Assembly: GCA_025210735.1 (NCBI GenBank)
Contig: JAOARD010000073.1
Location: forward strand, 62,001-126,000
Length of the DNA: 64,000 nucleotides
Source of the DNA: Bacteroidales bacterium
GTDB taxonomy: Bacteria; Bacteroidota; Bacteroidia; Bacteroidales; UBA6680
Reading direction: 5' to 3'
A program made the translations under genes and the position numbers. Shown here one piece after another: positions 36,451-45,207 of the stretch. Within the stretch, counting starts at the first letter, position 1; each line of letters starts with the position of its first letter. The notes under the pieces were generated by a model. That model saw only the letters and a list, made by a program, of their open reading frames with translations, did not search any database and was not told where the DNA came from.

Positions 36451-36891
36451 AGTTATATATTAATAGTGAATGTTAACTGCTATAAATCTAAGACTATTTA
36501 ATGTTTAATTACAAAACAAAAATGTCAAATTATACAATAGACTGAATATTTTTACAAGAGTTTAAAAAACAGAGCCCCACCGAATAACAGCGAGGCTTCT
36601 GAAATGGTTTATGCATATATGCATAGACATTTGAAAAATAAGATTGTGATATCTTACAACAAACCAAACTTTAATCAGACAAAAACATATACATACTGTA
36701 ATGCTTTTAACATGTCTGACAGCTCATAACAAATAGGAATATTATATAAACCAACACTGGATTATCTATTGGAATATATAATGCAAATCTAAATAAGCTC
36801 AGAGTTTTAACTGTCCTGTACTATAATACGGAACAAACAATTGTATCCTTCACTATAATTTACAACCATCAAACAACTGATAGTATATAAG
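36451..36891. other. Intergenic region upstream of ankyrin-phosphatase gene
   Basis: 441 bases with no credible gene. It contains the 14-bp palindrome ATGCATATATGCAT at 36611-36624 and presumably the promoter of the minus-strand phosphatase gene. No clear promoter box or RNA structure was recognised. Confidence 0.55.
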
Positions 36892-37995
36892 TTACTTAGT
36901 ATTCGATTTTCTGAACTCAGTTGGTGTTTGTCCGGTAAATTTTCTGAAAGCTGTATAAAATGTTGCCTTACTGTTGAAACCTACATCAAGAGCTATTGCA
37001 AAAACAGTATCCGGTTCCGGTTTCAGTAAAAGTTCTTTTGCTCTATCTACCCTAAGTTTATTAATAAAATCAGGGAAACTCATTTGGGCATTCTCATTTA
37101 TTGCCTGCGAAATATGATGAACTGTTCTGTCAAGCTTTACGGCAATGGTGTTCATCTTTAACCCAAACTCAAGATATAGTTTCTCGTCATTAACAACATT
37201 TAATATTTCGGTGTACAGTTCATCTGAGTTTGTAAGTGTAGAGTTATTATATTTCTGCTTAACATTTTCTGACAGATCATCATATTTACCGGTATACACA
37301 AAAACAGGAAATTGTAACATAGAGAATATTAACGTATACATAAATATAGCATATATAAGCATCTCTATTTTAACGTATAAAAAGGCATCAACACTAAATA
37401 TTGTATATATAAAAGAACTAATGAGCAGCAATGCCATAACAACAATATTAGATACAATTGTAAGCCTTATCCACTTTTCATATATAAACGTCTTTTTATC
37501 TGCCTTTATACAGGTTGGAGTTTTTACCAATTCTCTGTAAGCAAGTATCATCAAAATTATATTTACCGTACTGGTTATAATATACTCTATCTCAAGAGTC
37601 CGGTTAAAATTATTGTACCCTGCAAAATATTCACTTATTGTATCTGTAGGGAAAAACAGAATAAGGTATACCAGTCTCACAATTGTATACAAAACCCAAA
37701 TTACTATCCACTTCATCAGCTTAATGGGTCTGTTTATAAACAGCGATACGAAATAATAAAACAGAAAACCTATCAGATGAAAGAACAGATATGATCCTCC
37801 AATATACTTATCATCAACGTTTATAGAGAACAGATAATAATCTAATGAAACAAATGTGTAACAGAATACCAAAAGAGTTAAAACAGTCTTTAAACGTTTT
37901 CTCGAAGCAAGTCCGTATTTTCTGAATGCTATAAATACCACTAGTAATGCTCCGGTTATTAAGCTGAGTAGTGGCATAAAGTCAAGTATATTCAT
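36892..37995 (-). CDS. AraC family regulator with N-terminal membrane domain
   Basis: A 367-residue protein with about seven membrane helices (residues ~8-235) followed by a C-terminal AraC DNA-binding domain (DRTVHHISQAINENAQ, VDRAKELLLK and VGFNSKATFYTAFRKFTGQTPTEFR). Same architecture as the regulator at 10.4 kb but clearly diverged. Isolated gene; a possible minus-strand promoter box TATATTTG is at 38075-38082. Targets unknown. Confidence 0.88.
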   Translation of the reverse strand: MNILDFMPLLSLITGALLVVFIAFRKYGLASRKRLKTVLTLLVFCYTFVSLDYYLFSINVDDKYIGGSYLFFHLIGFLFYYFVSLFINRPIKLMKWIVIWVLYTIVRLVYLILFFPTDTISEYFAGYNNFNRTLEIEYIITSTVNIILMILAYRELVKTPTCIKADKKTFIYEKWIRLTIVSNIVVMALLLISSFIYTIFSVDAFLYVKIEMLIYAIFMYTLIFSMLQFPVFVYTGKYDDLSENVKQKYNNSTLTNSDELYTEILNVVNDEKLYLEFGLKMNTIAVKLDRTVHHISQAINENAQMSFPDFINKLRVDRAKELLLKPEPDTVFAIALDVGFNSKATFYTAFRKFTGQTPTEFRKSNTK

Positions 37996-38143
37996 CTATC
38001 TTCTGTAAATCAAAATTAAACAACAATTTCTTAACACAAATGGTAACTATACGTTAATATATTGTAGTATGCTGCAAATATATCACAAATTTAAATAGTT
38101 AAAACTTTTACTATTTTTACTAAAAAAAGAGAGATACATAACA

Positions 38144-39463
38144 ATGATAAAAAGAGTAATAAAGTTTATTGAGGAGGATATCTGGAATATAAATACAGCC
38201 AGAAAACACAGGTTAATATCGCTGTTAATTAAGTCGTTCCGGATTACAATTACTACACTAAAATCATATACCAGAGATAATGTACCACAAAAAGCCGCAT
38301 CGTTAACATACTACACAGTATTATCGCTTGTGCCTATTATGGCTCTTATATTTGGTATCTCTAAAGGATTTGGCGTAGAATCATCAATTGAAAATTACTT
38401 TTATCAGAATTTTAGCGAACAGAAAGAGATTCTTGAATGGACACTTACATTCTCAAGAAAACTATTAGAGAATGCAAAGGGTGGTTTTATTGCCGGAGTA
38501 GGTTTTGTTGTTCTGTTCTGGTCGGTTCTTAAAGTGTTAAGTAATATTGAGAGCTCATTTAACTCAATTTGGGGTGTAACCAGAGCCAGAACATGGTCAA
38601 GAAAATTTGCCGATTATTTCTCTATACTATTTATTGCACCCGTACTTATTATTGTTGTAAGTAGTACCAACGTATTTATATCAACTGAATTAAATAAAGC
38701 AGCACAAGAGATAACTGTACTAGGCTATCTTACTCCGTTTATATCGTTCCTGTTAAAGCTTATACCATACGTTCTGCTCTGGATGTTATTATCGCTTGTA
38801 TATATGATAATGCCAAATACAAAGGTGAAACCATCGTCGGCAATAATTGCCGGAATTATTGCCGGAACAGCTTTTCAGTTAACACAGTGGGGATATATAC
38901 ATTTTCAGATTGGTGTAAATAAATACAACTCAATATATGGTGGTTTTGCAGCAATTCCATTACTGCTTATATGGCTTAATTTAAGTTGGCTTATTGTTCT
39001 GTTGGGTGCCGAGATATCTTTTAACCTTCAGCATAAACGACATATAGATAACGATATTTCATTTGATAATTTGAGCTGGAGAAACAAAAAAAGGGTTCTG
39101 CTTGTAGTGTACACTTACATTATTAAAAACTTTTTAGACGATAAACAACCAATTAGCAGCAGAGCACTTGAGAAGAAACTCGGGTTGCCTGTAATTATTA
39201 TAAATGAATCGTTGCAGTTTATTATAAAGACTAAACTTATTACAGAGGTAAAAATCGGAAAAGTAAAACACAAATGTTATCTGCCAACAACCGATCCGTC
39301 CAAAGTAAAGATATCTGATATTATATATAAGTTTGAGTCGTTGGGTATTAATAAGAACTTTATTAACACTAACGATACTAAACTTAATCTGGATAAGATT
39401 ATGGATCAACTTAAAGCTGAAGAAGAGCTCTCCGATTCAAATATTCTGATAGGCAAAATATAA
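38144..39463 (+). CDS. YihY/BrkB family inner membrane protein with C-terminal winged-helix-like extension
   Basis: A 439-residue protein. Residues about 25-300 are the YihY (formerly 'RNase BN') membrane domain with six helices and motifs PQKAASLTYYTVLSLVP, FNSIWGVTRARTW and YGGFAAIPLLLIWLNLSW. About 130 extra residues follow with a helix-turn-helix look (SSRALEKKLGLPVIIINESLQFI). YihY itself is about 290 residues. The family's function is unsettled; the RNase label came from a misassignment. A hairpin terminator follows. Confidence 0.88.
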   Translation: MIKRVIKFIEEDIWNINTARKHRLISLLIKSFRITITTLKSYTRDNVPQKAASLTYYTVLSLVPIMALIFGISKGFGVESSIENYFYQNFSEQKEILEWTLTFSRKLLENAKGGFIAGVGFVVLFWSVLKVLSNIESSFNSIWGVTRARTWSRKFADYFSILFIAPVLIIVVSSTNVFISTELNKAAQEITVLGYLTPFISFLLKLIPYVLLWMLLSLVYMIMPNTKVKPSSAIIAGIIAGTAFQLTQWGYIHFQIGVNKYNSIYGGFAAIPLLLIWLNLSWLIVLLGAEISFNLQHKRHIDNDISFDNLSWRNKKRVLLVVYTYIIKNFLDDKQPISSRALEKKLGLPVIIINESLQFIIKTKLITEVKIGKVKHKCYLPTTDPSKVKISDIIYKFESLGINKNFINTNDTKLNLDKIMDQLKAEEELSDSNILIGKI

Positions 39464-39494
39464 TTTCAGAAACAATAAAATTTTTAAATACAAC

Positions 39495-39527
39495 AAGCTG
39501 CTATTATCATGGCAGCTATTTTTTTAT
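39495..39527 (+). terminator. Terminator after yihY-type gene
   Basis: AGCTGC (39496-39501) pairs with GCAGCT (39512-39517) and is followed by ATTTTTTTA. Confidence 0.75.
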
Positions 39528-39615
39528 CCTATTTCAGAGTAATTAACTGTCTGTTCTGTTTGTACAAAAAAACATACCATGCTGAGTTATAATTTAACAG
39601 GCACAAAAAAATAAT

Positions 39616-39791
39616 TTCACAGTGATGAAACAATATTTCCTTCAGGAAGGAGTAATATTTTCATCGGGACGGAAGAGAACTTTCATCGGGATGAAATAAT
39701 ATTTTGATCGGGAAGAAAAAAAACTTTCATCGGGATGGAGCAAAATTTCTATCGGGATGAAAATTTTGCGCGATAGTGATGAAAGTACTTT
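39616..39791. repeat. Array of eight 22-bp tandem repeats, each with a dyad
   Basis: Eight contiguous units start every 22 bases (39616, 39638, 39660, 39682, 39704, 39726, 39748, 39770). The best unit (39682) reads as a 16-bp perfect dyad TTTCATC-GG-GATGAAA, counting the T before it, plus an AT-rich linker ending AATATT. Other units vary, mostly in the linker. The second unit has a different but perfect palindrome, TCCTTC-AG-GAAGGA. The array sits between two terminators in the gap between the convergent yihY-type gene and miaA, so it is not a conventional promoter. It may be a protein-binding array (two helical turns per unit) or a structured RNA. Confidence 0.8.
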
Positions 39792-39849
39792 TTTTAACAG
39801 AGGGAAAAGCTAAAACACCATAACTTTCTGTAATAATGCATTTTGTAAT

Positions 39850-39884
39850 AAAAAAGCAGATATGTATAATATTACACATCTGCT
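39850..39884 (-). terminator. Terminator of miaA
   Basis: AGCAGATATGT (39855-39865) pairs with ACACATCTGCT (39874-39884) with one weak pair. The minus strand continues into six T residues. Confidence 0.75.
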
Positions 39885-39943
39885 CATCTTATATCTAAAC
39901 AAAATTGTTATCAACAAACTATTTCACAATTAATAAACCATGA

Positions 39944-40876
39944 TTAACCGTTCATTAATTGCTGTATATAATCAATCTTCGTTGACAGATCACCCTCTTC
40001 AGGTAACCAGTTAATTTTTATTCCATTACGCTCCATTCGTCTGAACCATGTCATCTGCCTCTTAGCAAACTGATGAATAGCGATATTCAGTTTATCAAAC
40101 ATCTCCTCTTTGCTAAGCTCGCCCATAACATGCAGAGTAAGGTACTTATACTCTAAGCCATAATATATAAGTTTATCAGGATCAACTCCAGAGTCAATCA
40201 ATCCTTTAACCTCTTCAATCATTCCCTCCTCAATACGCTGCTTCAGGCGTTCGGTTATTCTCTGTCGGCGTACTTCTCTGTTATACTTAACACCAATAAT
40301 CAGGCTATTAATTGCTGGTAACTTCTCAGACTCTTTTGGCGGATTATTTTTTAAATACTCCTCAATCTCAATAGCTCTTATAGCTCTTCTTATTGTCTCT
40401 GTATCTGATGTATTGTGTAACTCTCTGTACGATTTCAGTATATCTGTCAGTTCCTCAAGCGATCTGCTCTTTAGCGTTGCTCTCAGCTCCTCGTTAGCCG
40501 GTACATAAGGCAAATCATATCCTCTTATAACTGATTCAACATACAAACCAGTTCCACCGCATAATACAGGAAATGCACCGCGGTTAACTATATCGCCAAA
40601 TGCTTTAAAAAAATCGTGCTGAAACTCATATACATTATATTCGTATCCCGGATCAGCTATATCTATAAGATGATAAGGTATCTCCTTACCTCCAACTATA
40701 TAATCTTCAAGATCCTTACCAGTACCCAGATCCATCCCTCTGTATACCTGTCTTGAATCGCCACTAATTATCTCGCCGTTAATTCTTGATGCCAGATTAG
40801 TTGCAACAGATGTTTTTCCGGCAGCAGTGTGTCCGAGTATGGTTATCAGATTATATTTTGAGTTCATGAATTGCAT
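39944..40876 (-). CDS. miaA: tRNA dimethylallyltransferase
   Basis: A 310-residue enzyme that adds a dimethylallyl group to A37 of tRNAs reading UNN codons. The P-loop GHTAAGKT is at residues 15-22 (usually GPTASGKT), followed by GDSRQVYRGMDLGTGK and FPVLCGGTGLYVES. The start may be the ATG at 40876 or the next at 40867. A promoter box TATTTTTG on the minus strand at 40895-40902 allows either. Single gene. Confidence 0.95.
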   Translation of the reverse strand: MQFMNSKYNLITILGHTAAGKTSVATNLASRINGEIISGDSRQVYRGMDLGTGKDLEDYIVGGKEIPYHLIDIADPGYEYNVYEFQHDFFKAFGDIVNRGAFPVLCGGTGLYVESVIRGYDLPYVPANEELRATLKSRSLEELTDILKSYRELHNTSDTETIRRAIRAIEIEEYLKNNPPKESEKLPAINSLIIGVKYNREVRRQRITERLKQRIEEGMIEEVKGLIDSGVDPDKLIYYGLEYKYLTLHVMGELSKEEMFDKLNIAIHQFAKRQMTWFRRMERNGIKINWLPEEGDLSTKIDYIQQLMNG

Positions 40877-40894
40877 ATTAATTTATTAATCTGA

Positions 40895-40913
40895 CAAAAA
40901 TAAACTAAATTTG
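40895..40913. promoter_or_regulatory. Overlapping divergent promoter boxes for miaA and the Yip1-like gene
   Basis: Minus strand: TATTTTTG at 40895-40902, pointing to miaA. Plus strand: TAAATTTG at 40906-40913, pointing to the gene at 40932. Both match TAnnTTTG. The -33 elements are weak. Confidence 0.45.
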
Positions 40914-40931
40914 CATACCGATAATTATACT

Positions 40932-41519
40932 ATGGAAATAAAAGATATTTTTGACAAAGTAAAGCTGATAATAAGAACACCAGAACAGTTTTGGAGTGAT
41001 GACAATGCAAGTAATACAACTTTTATTAATACACTTAAAGGCTTTCTGGCTCCTCTTCTTATTGTTTGGTTTGTAACACTGTTTATTGGCAACTACTTTT
41101 TTGGTAGTAATGAATCTTTGCTATACATAATATCTCAAAATCTGACAGTTATTTTGTCGTTTATTGCATGGATTATTGTAACTATATATCTGTACAGAGA
41201 GATAGCAGCCAAGTTTAATATAGATAATAATGTAAACAGATGTGCTGATACTATTATATATACTTTTACTCCGGTTGTTTTAAGTGAGATCATAGCCTCG
41301 CTGCATTACAATCTGGGATTTGTTAATATATTAGGATTATATTCTGTATACATATTCTGGAAGGCTTTTGAGAGAGAAAAAGAGCTTAGCAGCGATAAAA
41401 GAACTGCTCTTGTAATTGTTACATTTATAGTAGCAATTGTTACAGGGCTGTTAATAAAACTTATGTTCAACGGAGCTTTCAGTATGTTCTATAAGAGCAG
41501 TAATCTGTTTGTAAGCTAA
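40932..41519 (+). CDS. Yip1-like membrane protein
   Basis: A 195-residue protein with about five membrane helices and the N-terminal pattern of bacterial Yip1-domain proteins (DIFDKVKLIIRTPEQFWSDD). The ATG at 40932 was chosen over an in-frame TTG at 40911, because the TTG lies inside the promoter box. Homologues are common in Bacteroidetes without known function. The divergent partner is miaA. Confidence 0.75.
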   Translation: MEIKDIFDKVKLIIRTPEQFWSDDNASNTTFINTLKGFLAPLLIVWFVTLFIGNYFFGSNESLLYIISQNLTVILSFIAWIIVTIYLYREIAAKFNIDNNVNRCADTIIYTFTPVVLSEIIASLHYNLGFVNILGLYSVYIFWKAFEREKELSSDKRTALVIVTFIVAIVTGLLIKLMFNGAFSMFYKSSNLFVS

Positions 41520-41702
41520 ATTATTACTAATCTGAACAGAAATTAAAAGAGTTCTGTTAAAGTAAATTGTAGTGTGTAGTTACAAAATGTAGCTATATTG
41601 CTATTTATAAACAGAAGTGTTAGAATAATGAAACGGTGCATAATTAAAAGAATGACAAATTATGCGAGTTACATCTGACCACTGAAAAGAAAGAGTAAAA
41701 AG

Positions 41703-42155
41703 ATGAAAGATATACATATAAAAAATAAAAAGGCATCGCATAATTTTGAGTTCATAGAGAAATATATTGCAGGTATTGAACTTGACGGAACCGAAGTAAA
41801 ATCAATAAGAATGGGTAAAGCTAGTCTGGTTGATTCGTACTGTTTTTTTCATAATAACGAACTTTGGGTTAAGGGAATGCATATTGCAGAGTACTATTGG
41901 GGCAATATAAACAATCATGTTCCTAAAAGAGAGCGTAAATTACTTCTTAAAAGAAAAGAGCTGAATAAACTGCTAAAAGCCACACAAGAAAAGGGATATA
42001 CTATTGTAGCAACACGCATGTTTATTAACGACAGAGGATGGGTAAAGATGGAGATTGCTCTTGGAAAAGGTAAAAAGACTCACGATAAAAGAGATGATCT
42101 TAGAACAAAGGATATGAAACGTGAGATGGACAGAGTAAAAAAGATTAATATATAA
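41703..42155 (+). CDS. smpB: SsrA-binding protein SmpB
   Basis: A 150-residue protein of standard length that binds tmRNA and delivers it to stalled ribosomes. Motifs include KASHNFEFIEKYIAGIELDGTEVKS at the start, LVDSYCFF and KKTHDKRDDLR before the C-terminal tail. A bidirectional terminator follows. No tmRNA gene was recognised in the window. Confidence 0.96.
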   Translation: MKDIHIKNKKASHNFEFIEKYIAGIELDGTEVKSIRMGKASLVDSYCFFHNNELWVKGMHIAEYYWGNINNHVPKRERKLLLKRKELNKLLKATQEKGYTIVATRMFINDRGWVKMEIALGKGKKTHDKRDDLRTKDMKREMDRVKKINI

Positions 42156-42226
42156 GAGCAGAAGCCATTGAAAAGAGGCTATTGCAGATAGTTATAACTT
42201 CTGTTTTATTCAGGAAAATATTTAAT

Positions 42227-42262
42227 AAAAAAGGTGTTGATTAAGTTCAACACCTTTTTTTA
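42227..42262. terminator. Bidirectional terminator between smpB and beta-barrel gene
   Basis: GGTGTTGA (42233-42240) and TCAACACC (42247-42254) form a perfect stem flanked by an A run on the left and a T run on the right, so it can work on both strands between two convergent genes. Confidence 0.88.
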
Positions 42263-42279
42263 TATTCTGGTTAGTTGTT

Positions 42280-43671
42280 TTATTGTGCAAAGAAAAATTC
42301 GTTAAGTTCATATATATCATCGGCGGTAAACTTAGTCTTTTTATCAAAGAATGCATCAATTAAATCCATAATTTCCTCATACGATATATATCCATCTTTA
42401 TTCTTATCAGCTACCATAAATTTCTCTGGTATCTTAACCTTTTTACTGTTTGCTCCAAAACGTGTCCAGTTCTTTACCAAAGGTATCATGTATGCCTGAT
42501 CTCTGTCTACAGCATCATTATCAAACAGACTGCTGTGTAAAACATCGTCACTTATTGTAACACCATCTGCATCAACCGGAGCACCATATTTTGTGTTTGT
42601 CTCTTTATCAAGATAATCAAATACGCCATCCTTATCTTTATCGTACGGACATCCTAATGAGTCAACAGCAACACCGTATGGCGTACCTAAACATCTGTCC
42701 TCTAAATCCAGAATACGGTCATTATCTTCATCGGCAAATGCCTCTGCATCATAATCAGTCTCCTTAAATACTGTCTCAATAATTTTATATTTATCACTTG
42801 AGAACAGATCCAGATGGAATGTTGTATAGGTGAATGCAAACATATCATTACCCGATTTATTAGGTAATTTGTTGTTGCTGGCATAAGCCTCATCGCTCAC
42901 ATTATCTATATTATCGGTAAACGTATAGTGAAATGCCGTACCAAACCTCAGTGTTGTTCGCGGACTTAATACAAAATCAACACCAGCATCAGCAGCAATA
43001 CTAAAACCTAGCTGAGAATACTGCCCCTGATCATACAAATCCAGCGATCGGAGATCTGATTCATAATCACCATCAAGTTTTATTATTGGTGGCTGTGTTG
43101 ATGTAACGCTATTCTGACTCTCAGGTCTTATTGTTCCATCGTCCCAGTAATGATACGGCACTGTTTTACCATTATACCTTGTTTTTAAATCTCCTTTTGG
43201 ACTGTAGTTAAACACATTAGCTCCTACAGAAATAAATGGCATTACTTTAGGTGTTCCTTTTATAAAATGCCCGAAGTTATACTCGACCCCTGCACCAAAC
43301 ATTGCCATTGTTGTTTTAAAGTTCAGGTTATGTTCTGCTAGTGTATCAGGAGAGTTGATTCTACCTTTAAGCTCTCCAATTATAATATTAAAGTTTACTC
43401 TCGTTGTATGCTTTTTATCTGCATACATAGAGATATGAATCTTTCCTCCAACATTACCACTCAACGGAGCCCAGGAAGAGTTCTGTACCTCTCCAAAAAA
43501 ATTAAAGTAACCTGGTCCAATACCAATTACAGGCATATAAACAGGATTCTCTACTAAAGCAGTATCAATAAAAAACTGATCAAAGAAATGATCATCATCC
43601 TGAGCATAAGTATTAACAGTAAATAACAAACCAATTAATACTATAAGTGCCGGTTTAAAGAGTTTATGCAT
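42280..43671 (-). CDS. Outer membrane beta-barrel protein with TSP3-like repeats and a C-terminal EF-hand
   Basis: A 463-residue protein with a signal peptide (about 1-23). Residues about 45-295 look like an outer membrane barrel. Residues about 310-370 carry thrombospondin type 3-like calcium repeats (DEDNDRILDLEDRC, DKDKDGVFDYLD). The end holds an EF-hand, DKNKDGYISYEEI. Such barrels usually end in an OmpA peptidoglycan-binding domain; none is seen here. It is 10 bases after the SPOR protein gene, so the two are probably one operon. It may be a calcium-responsive envelope protein (inference). Confidence 0.75.
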   Translation of the reverse strand: MHKLFKPALIVLIGLLFTVNTYAQDDDHFFDQFFIDTALVENPVYMPVIGIGPGYFNFFGEVQNSSWAPLSGNVGGKIHISMYADKKHTTRVNFNIIIGELKGRINSPDTLAEHNLNFKTTMAMFGAGVEYNFGHFIKGTPKVMPFISVGANVFNYSPKGDLKTRYNGKTVPYHYWDDGTIRPESQNSVTSTQPPIIKLDGDYESDLRSLDLYDQGQYSQLGFSIAADAGVDFVLSPRTTLRFGTAFHYTFTDNIDNVSDEAYASNNKLPNKSGNDMFAFTYTTFHLDLFSSDKYKIIETVFKETDYDAEAFADEDNDRILDLEDRCLGTPYGVAVDSLGCPYDKDKDGVFDYLDKETNTKYGAPVDADGVTISDDVLHSSLFDNDAVDRDQAYMIPLVKNWTRFGANSKKVKIPEKFMVADKNKDGYISYEEIMDLIDAFFDKKTKFTADDIYELNEFFFAQ

Positions 43672-43681
43672 TTTGTTATTT

Positions 43682-45043
43682 TTACTTTATCCACTGGTGA
43701 TGAGTAGCCATTAAAGCTTCCTGAATAGTGATTCTGCGTCCGTTACTATATGCTGCAATAAATGCATCGCGTATATTCTTTTCACACCAAACCATATCCC
43801 TGAACTTCTTAGCATCACGGTATACAGGGAACGATCCTACAGAATATTTATACCACCCATCAATTTTCTCTAGTTGTACTTTTCTCTTAAATTTATATTT
43901 TCTGAAATATCTATTAGCATTTACAGGGCGCTTTATTGCCGCTATCTGAACTCTGTAATAGATACCTTTTTCGCCTACTAAAATACTTCTTTTTATACTA
44001 GCTGCCGAAACTTTTCCGGTCTTAGAGCCTTTTCTCTTTTTGGTTGTACTCTTTTTAGGCTTTTTGTTAGCATTAGCATAAATCTTTCCTGACGATGTTT
44101 TGTTATCGGTAACAAATGTTTTAGATGAATTGCTAACCTCTGCTAAAACAGCATTAAGATCTTTTGCATTTATACTGCGTACATCAATATCTTTCTCTAT
44201 CATCTCGCTACGTACCGTTTTATTATTCTCTATGTAAGAGTAATCTCCTACAATAAACGGCGGAGCCATACCTCTGCTCTTTGGTATAAGTCTGTATGAT
44301 ATTATAAAGTTACTCTCTTGCGGAAAGTCATGCCATAAGAACTTAACTTTACTATCCTTAAACGAGAAGGTTGCTCCTTTTGCCTCTATAACCTCAGCAT
44401 CAAATCCTTCAGGAACAGTCTCCTGTACCTTTGAGTATCCTGTTACATCGCCCCTTGCAATAGCAATATTAACAATATAGTTCTCTGTTCCAACCTCGCG
44501 ATAAGGAGTCTCTCTCAAGCACAAGAAACCTCTCTTTGTCTTAAATGCAGAGCTTTTCTTCTCCGGAACAAAATCATTTATATCTACAAGCAGATCGCTG
44601 TTTACATTCGGGTTTGGAGTAATATTTATATCCGACTTCCCATTTTCAATTGTATTTCGGGTATTATCCTTTTTTACATGCGAGAAATCACCCTTAATAT
44701 TGAACTTACCCATAACATAGTCGTTGACAAATACTCTGTATCGTACCTTAAACGTCTTAGATTTAGGCATCCCCAACCAGATAAATTTCACCAATCCATT
44801 CTCAAAATAGAACTCGGCATTATTTGTCTCCATTGCAGTGGCATATAGTCCGTCAGGTAATTTATGTATTAATCGTGCGAAACCTTCTGCGTCTCCTTTC
44901 ACAATTTCTACCTCAACATCAAAATATTTTCCTCCTTCAACAGTAGATGGCATATATATCTGAACCCTCTCTTCGCTATCAATTTGAGTTCCAGCACCTA
45001 TCAGCCACAAAATTAAAGGAATAAGTTTAAAAAGTTTCAGCAT
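43682..45043 (-). CDS. SPOR-domain-like protein with two tandem beta domains
   Basis: A 453-residue protein with a short hydrophobic N-terminus (about 5-20). Two similar domains follow, at about 30-145 and 180-290; each has a GDAEGFARL or GDVTGYSKV motif, a central FxFxxxxVKFxWxxxP pattern and a GDFSHV or GDYSYI strand. A basic linker (KKPKKSTTKKRKGSKT) leads to a C-terminal region (about 355-453) with YYRVQIAAIKRPV and VGSFPVYRDAKKF, which resembles SPOR peptidoglycan-binding domains. SPOR domains bind denuded glycan strands at division sites. It is likely a periplasmic partner of the following beta-barrel protein. Confidence 0.7.
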   Translation of the reverse strand: MLKLFKLIPLILWLIGAGTQIDSEERVQIYMPSTVEGGKYFDVEVEIVKGDAEGFARLIHKLPDGLYATAMETNNAEFYFENGLVKFIWLGMPKSKTFKVRYRVFVNDYVMGKFNIKGDFSHVKKDNTRNTIENGKSDINITPNPNVNSDLLVDINDFVPEKKSSAFKTKRGFLCLRETPYREVGTENYIVNIAIARGDVTGYSKVQETVPEGFDAEVIEAKGATFSFKDSKVKFLWHDFPQESNFIISYRLIPKSRGMAPPFIVGDYSYIENNKTVRSEMIEKDIDVRSINAKDLNAVLAEVSNSSKTFVTDNKTSSGKIYANANKKPKKSTTKKRKGSKTGKVSAASIKRSILVGEKGIYYRVQIAAIKRPVNANRYFRKYKFKRKVQLEKIDGWYKYSVGSFPVYRDAKKFRDMVWCEKNIRDAFIAAYSNGRRITIQEALMATHHQWIK

Positions 45044-45207
45044 GATAAAGCTATAATATTATTATTCTAACGTACCAAAATACACTCATTGCCAAAAATA
45101 ACAAAGTTCAGGCAATAATAATATTCTAAAGATATAAAATTGCGTAAAAAAGTCTCTTTTATCAATAAAAAAACTCTTTTTATCAGCTCATTCAGTGTTT
45201 TTTTATG

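Noticed and set aside
36611..36624. Palindrome ATGCATATATGCAT
   Set aside because: It is a single AT-rich dyad with no second copy and no positional relation to a promoter box; chance is a sufficient explanation.
38144..39463. Annotation of the YihY protein as ribonuclease BN
   Set aside because: The membrane family was given this name by mistake; RNase BN is an unrelated metallo-hydrolase.
39616..39791. CRISPR array interpretation of the 22-bp repeats
   Set aside because: There are no unique spacers of constant length between conserved repeats, the units are contiguous and variable, and no cas genes are nearby.
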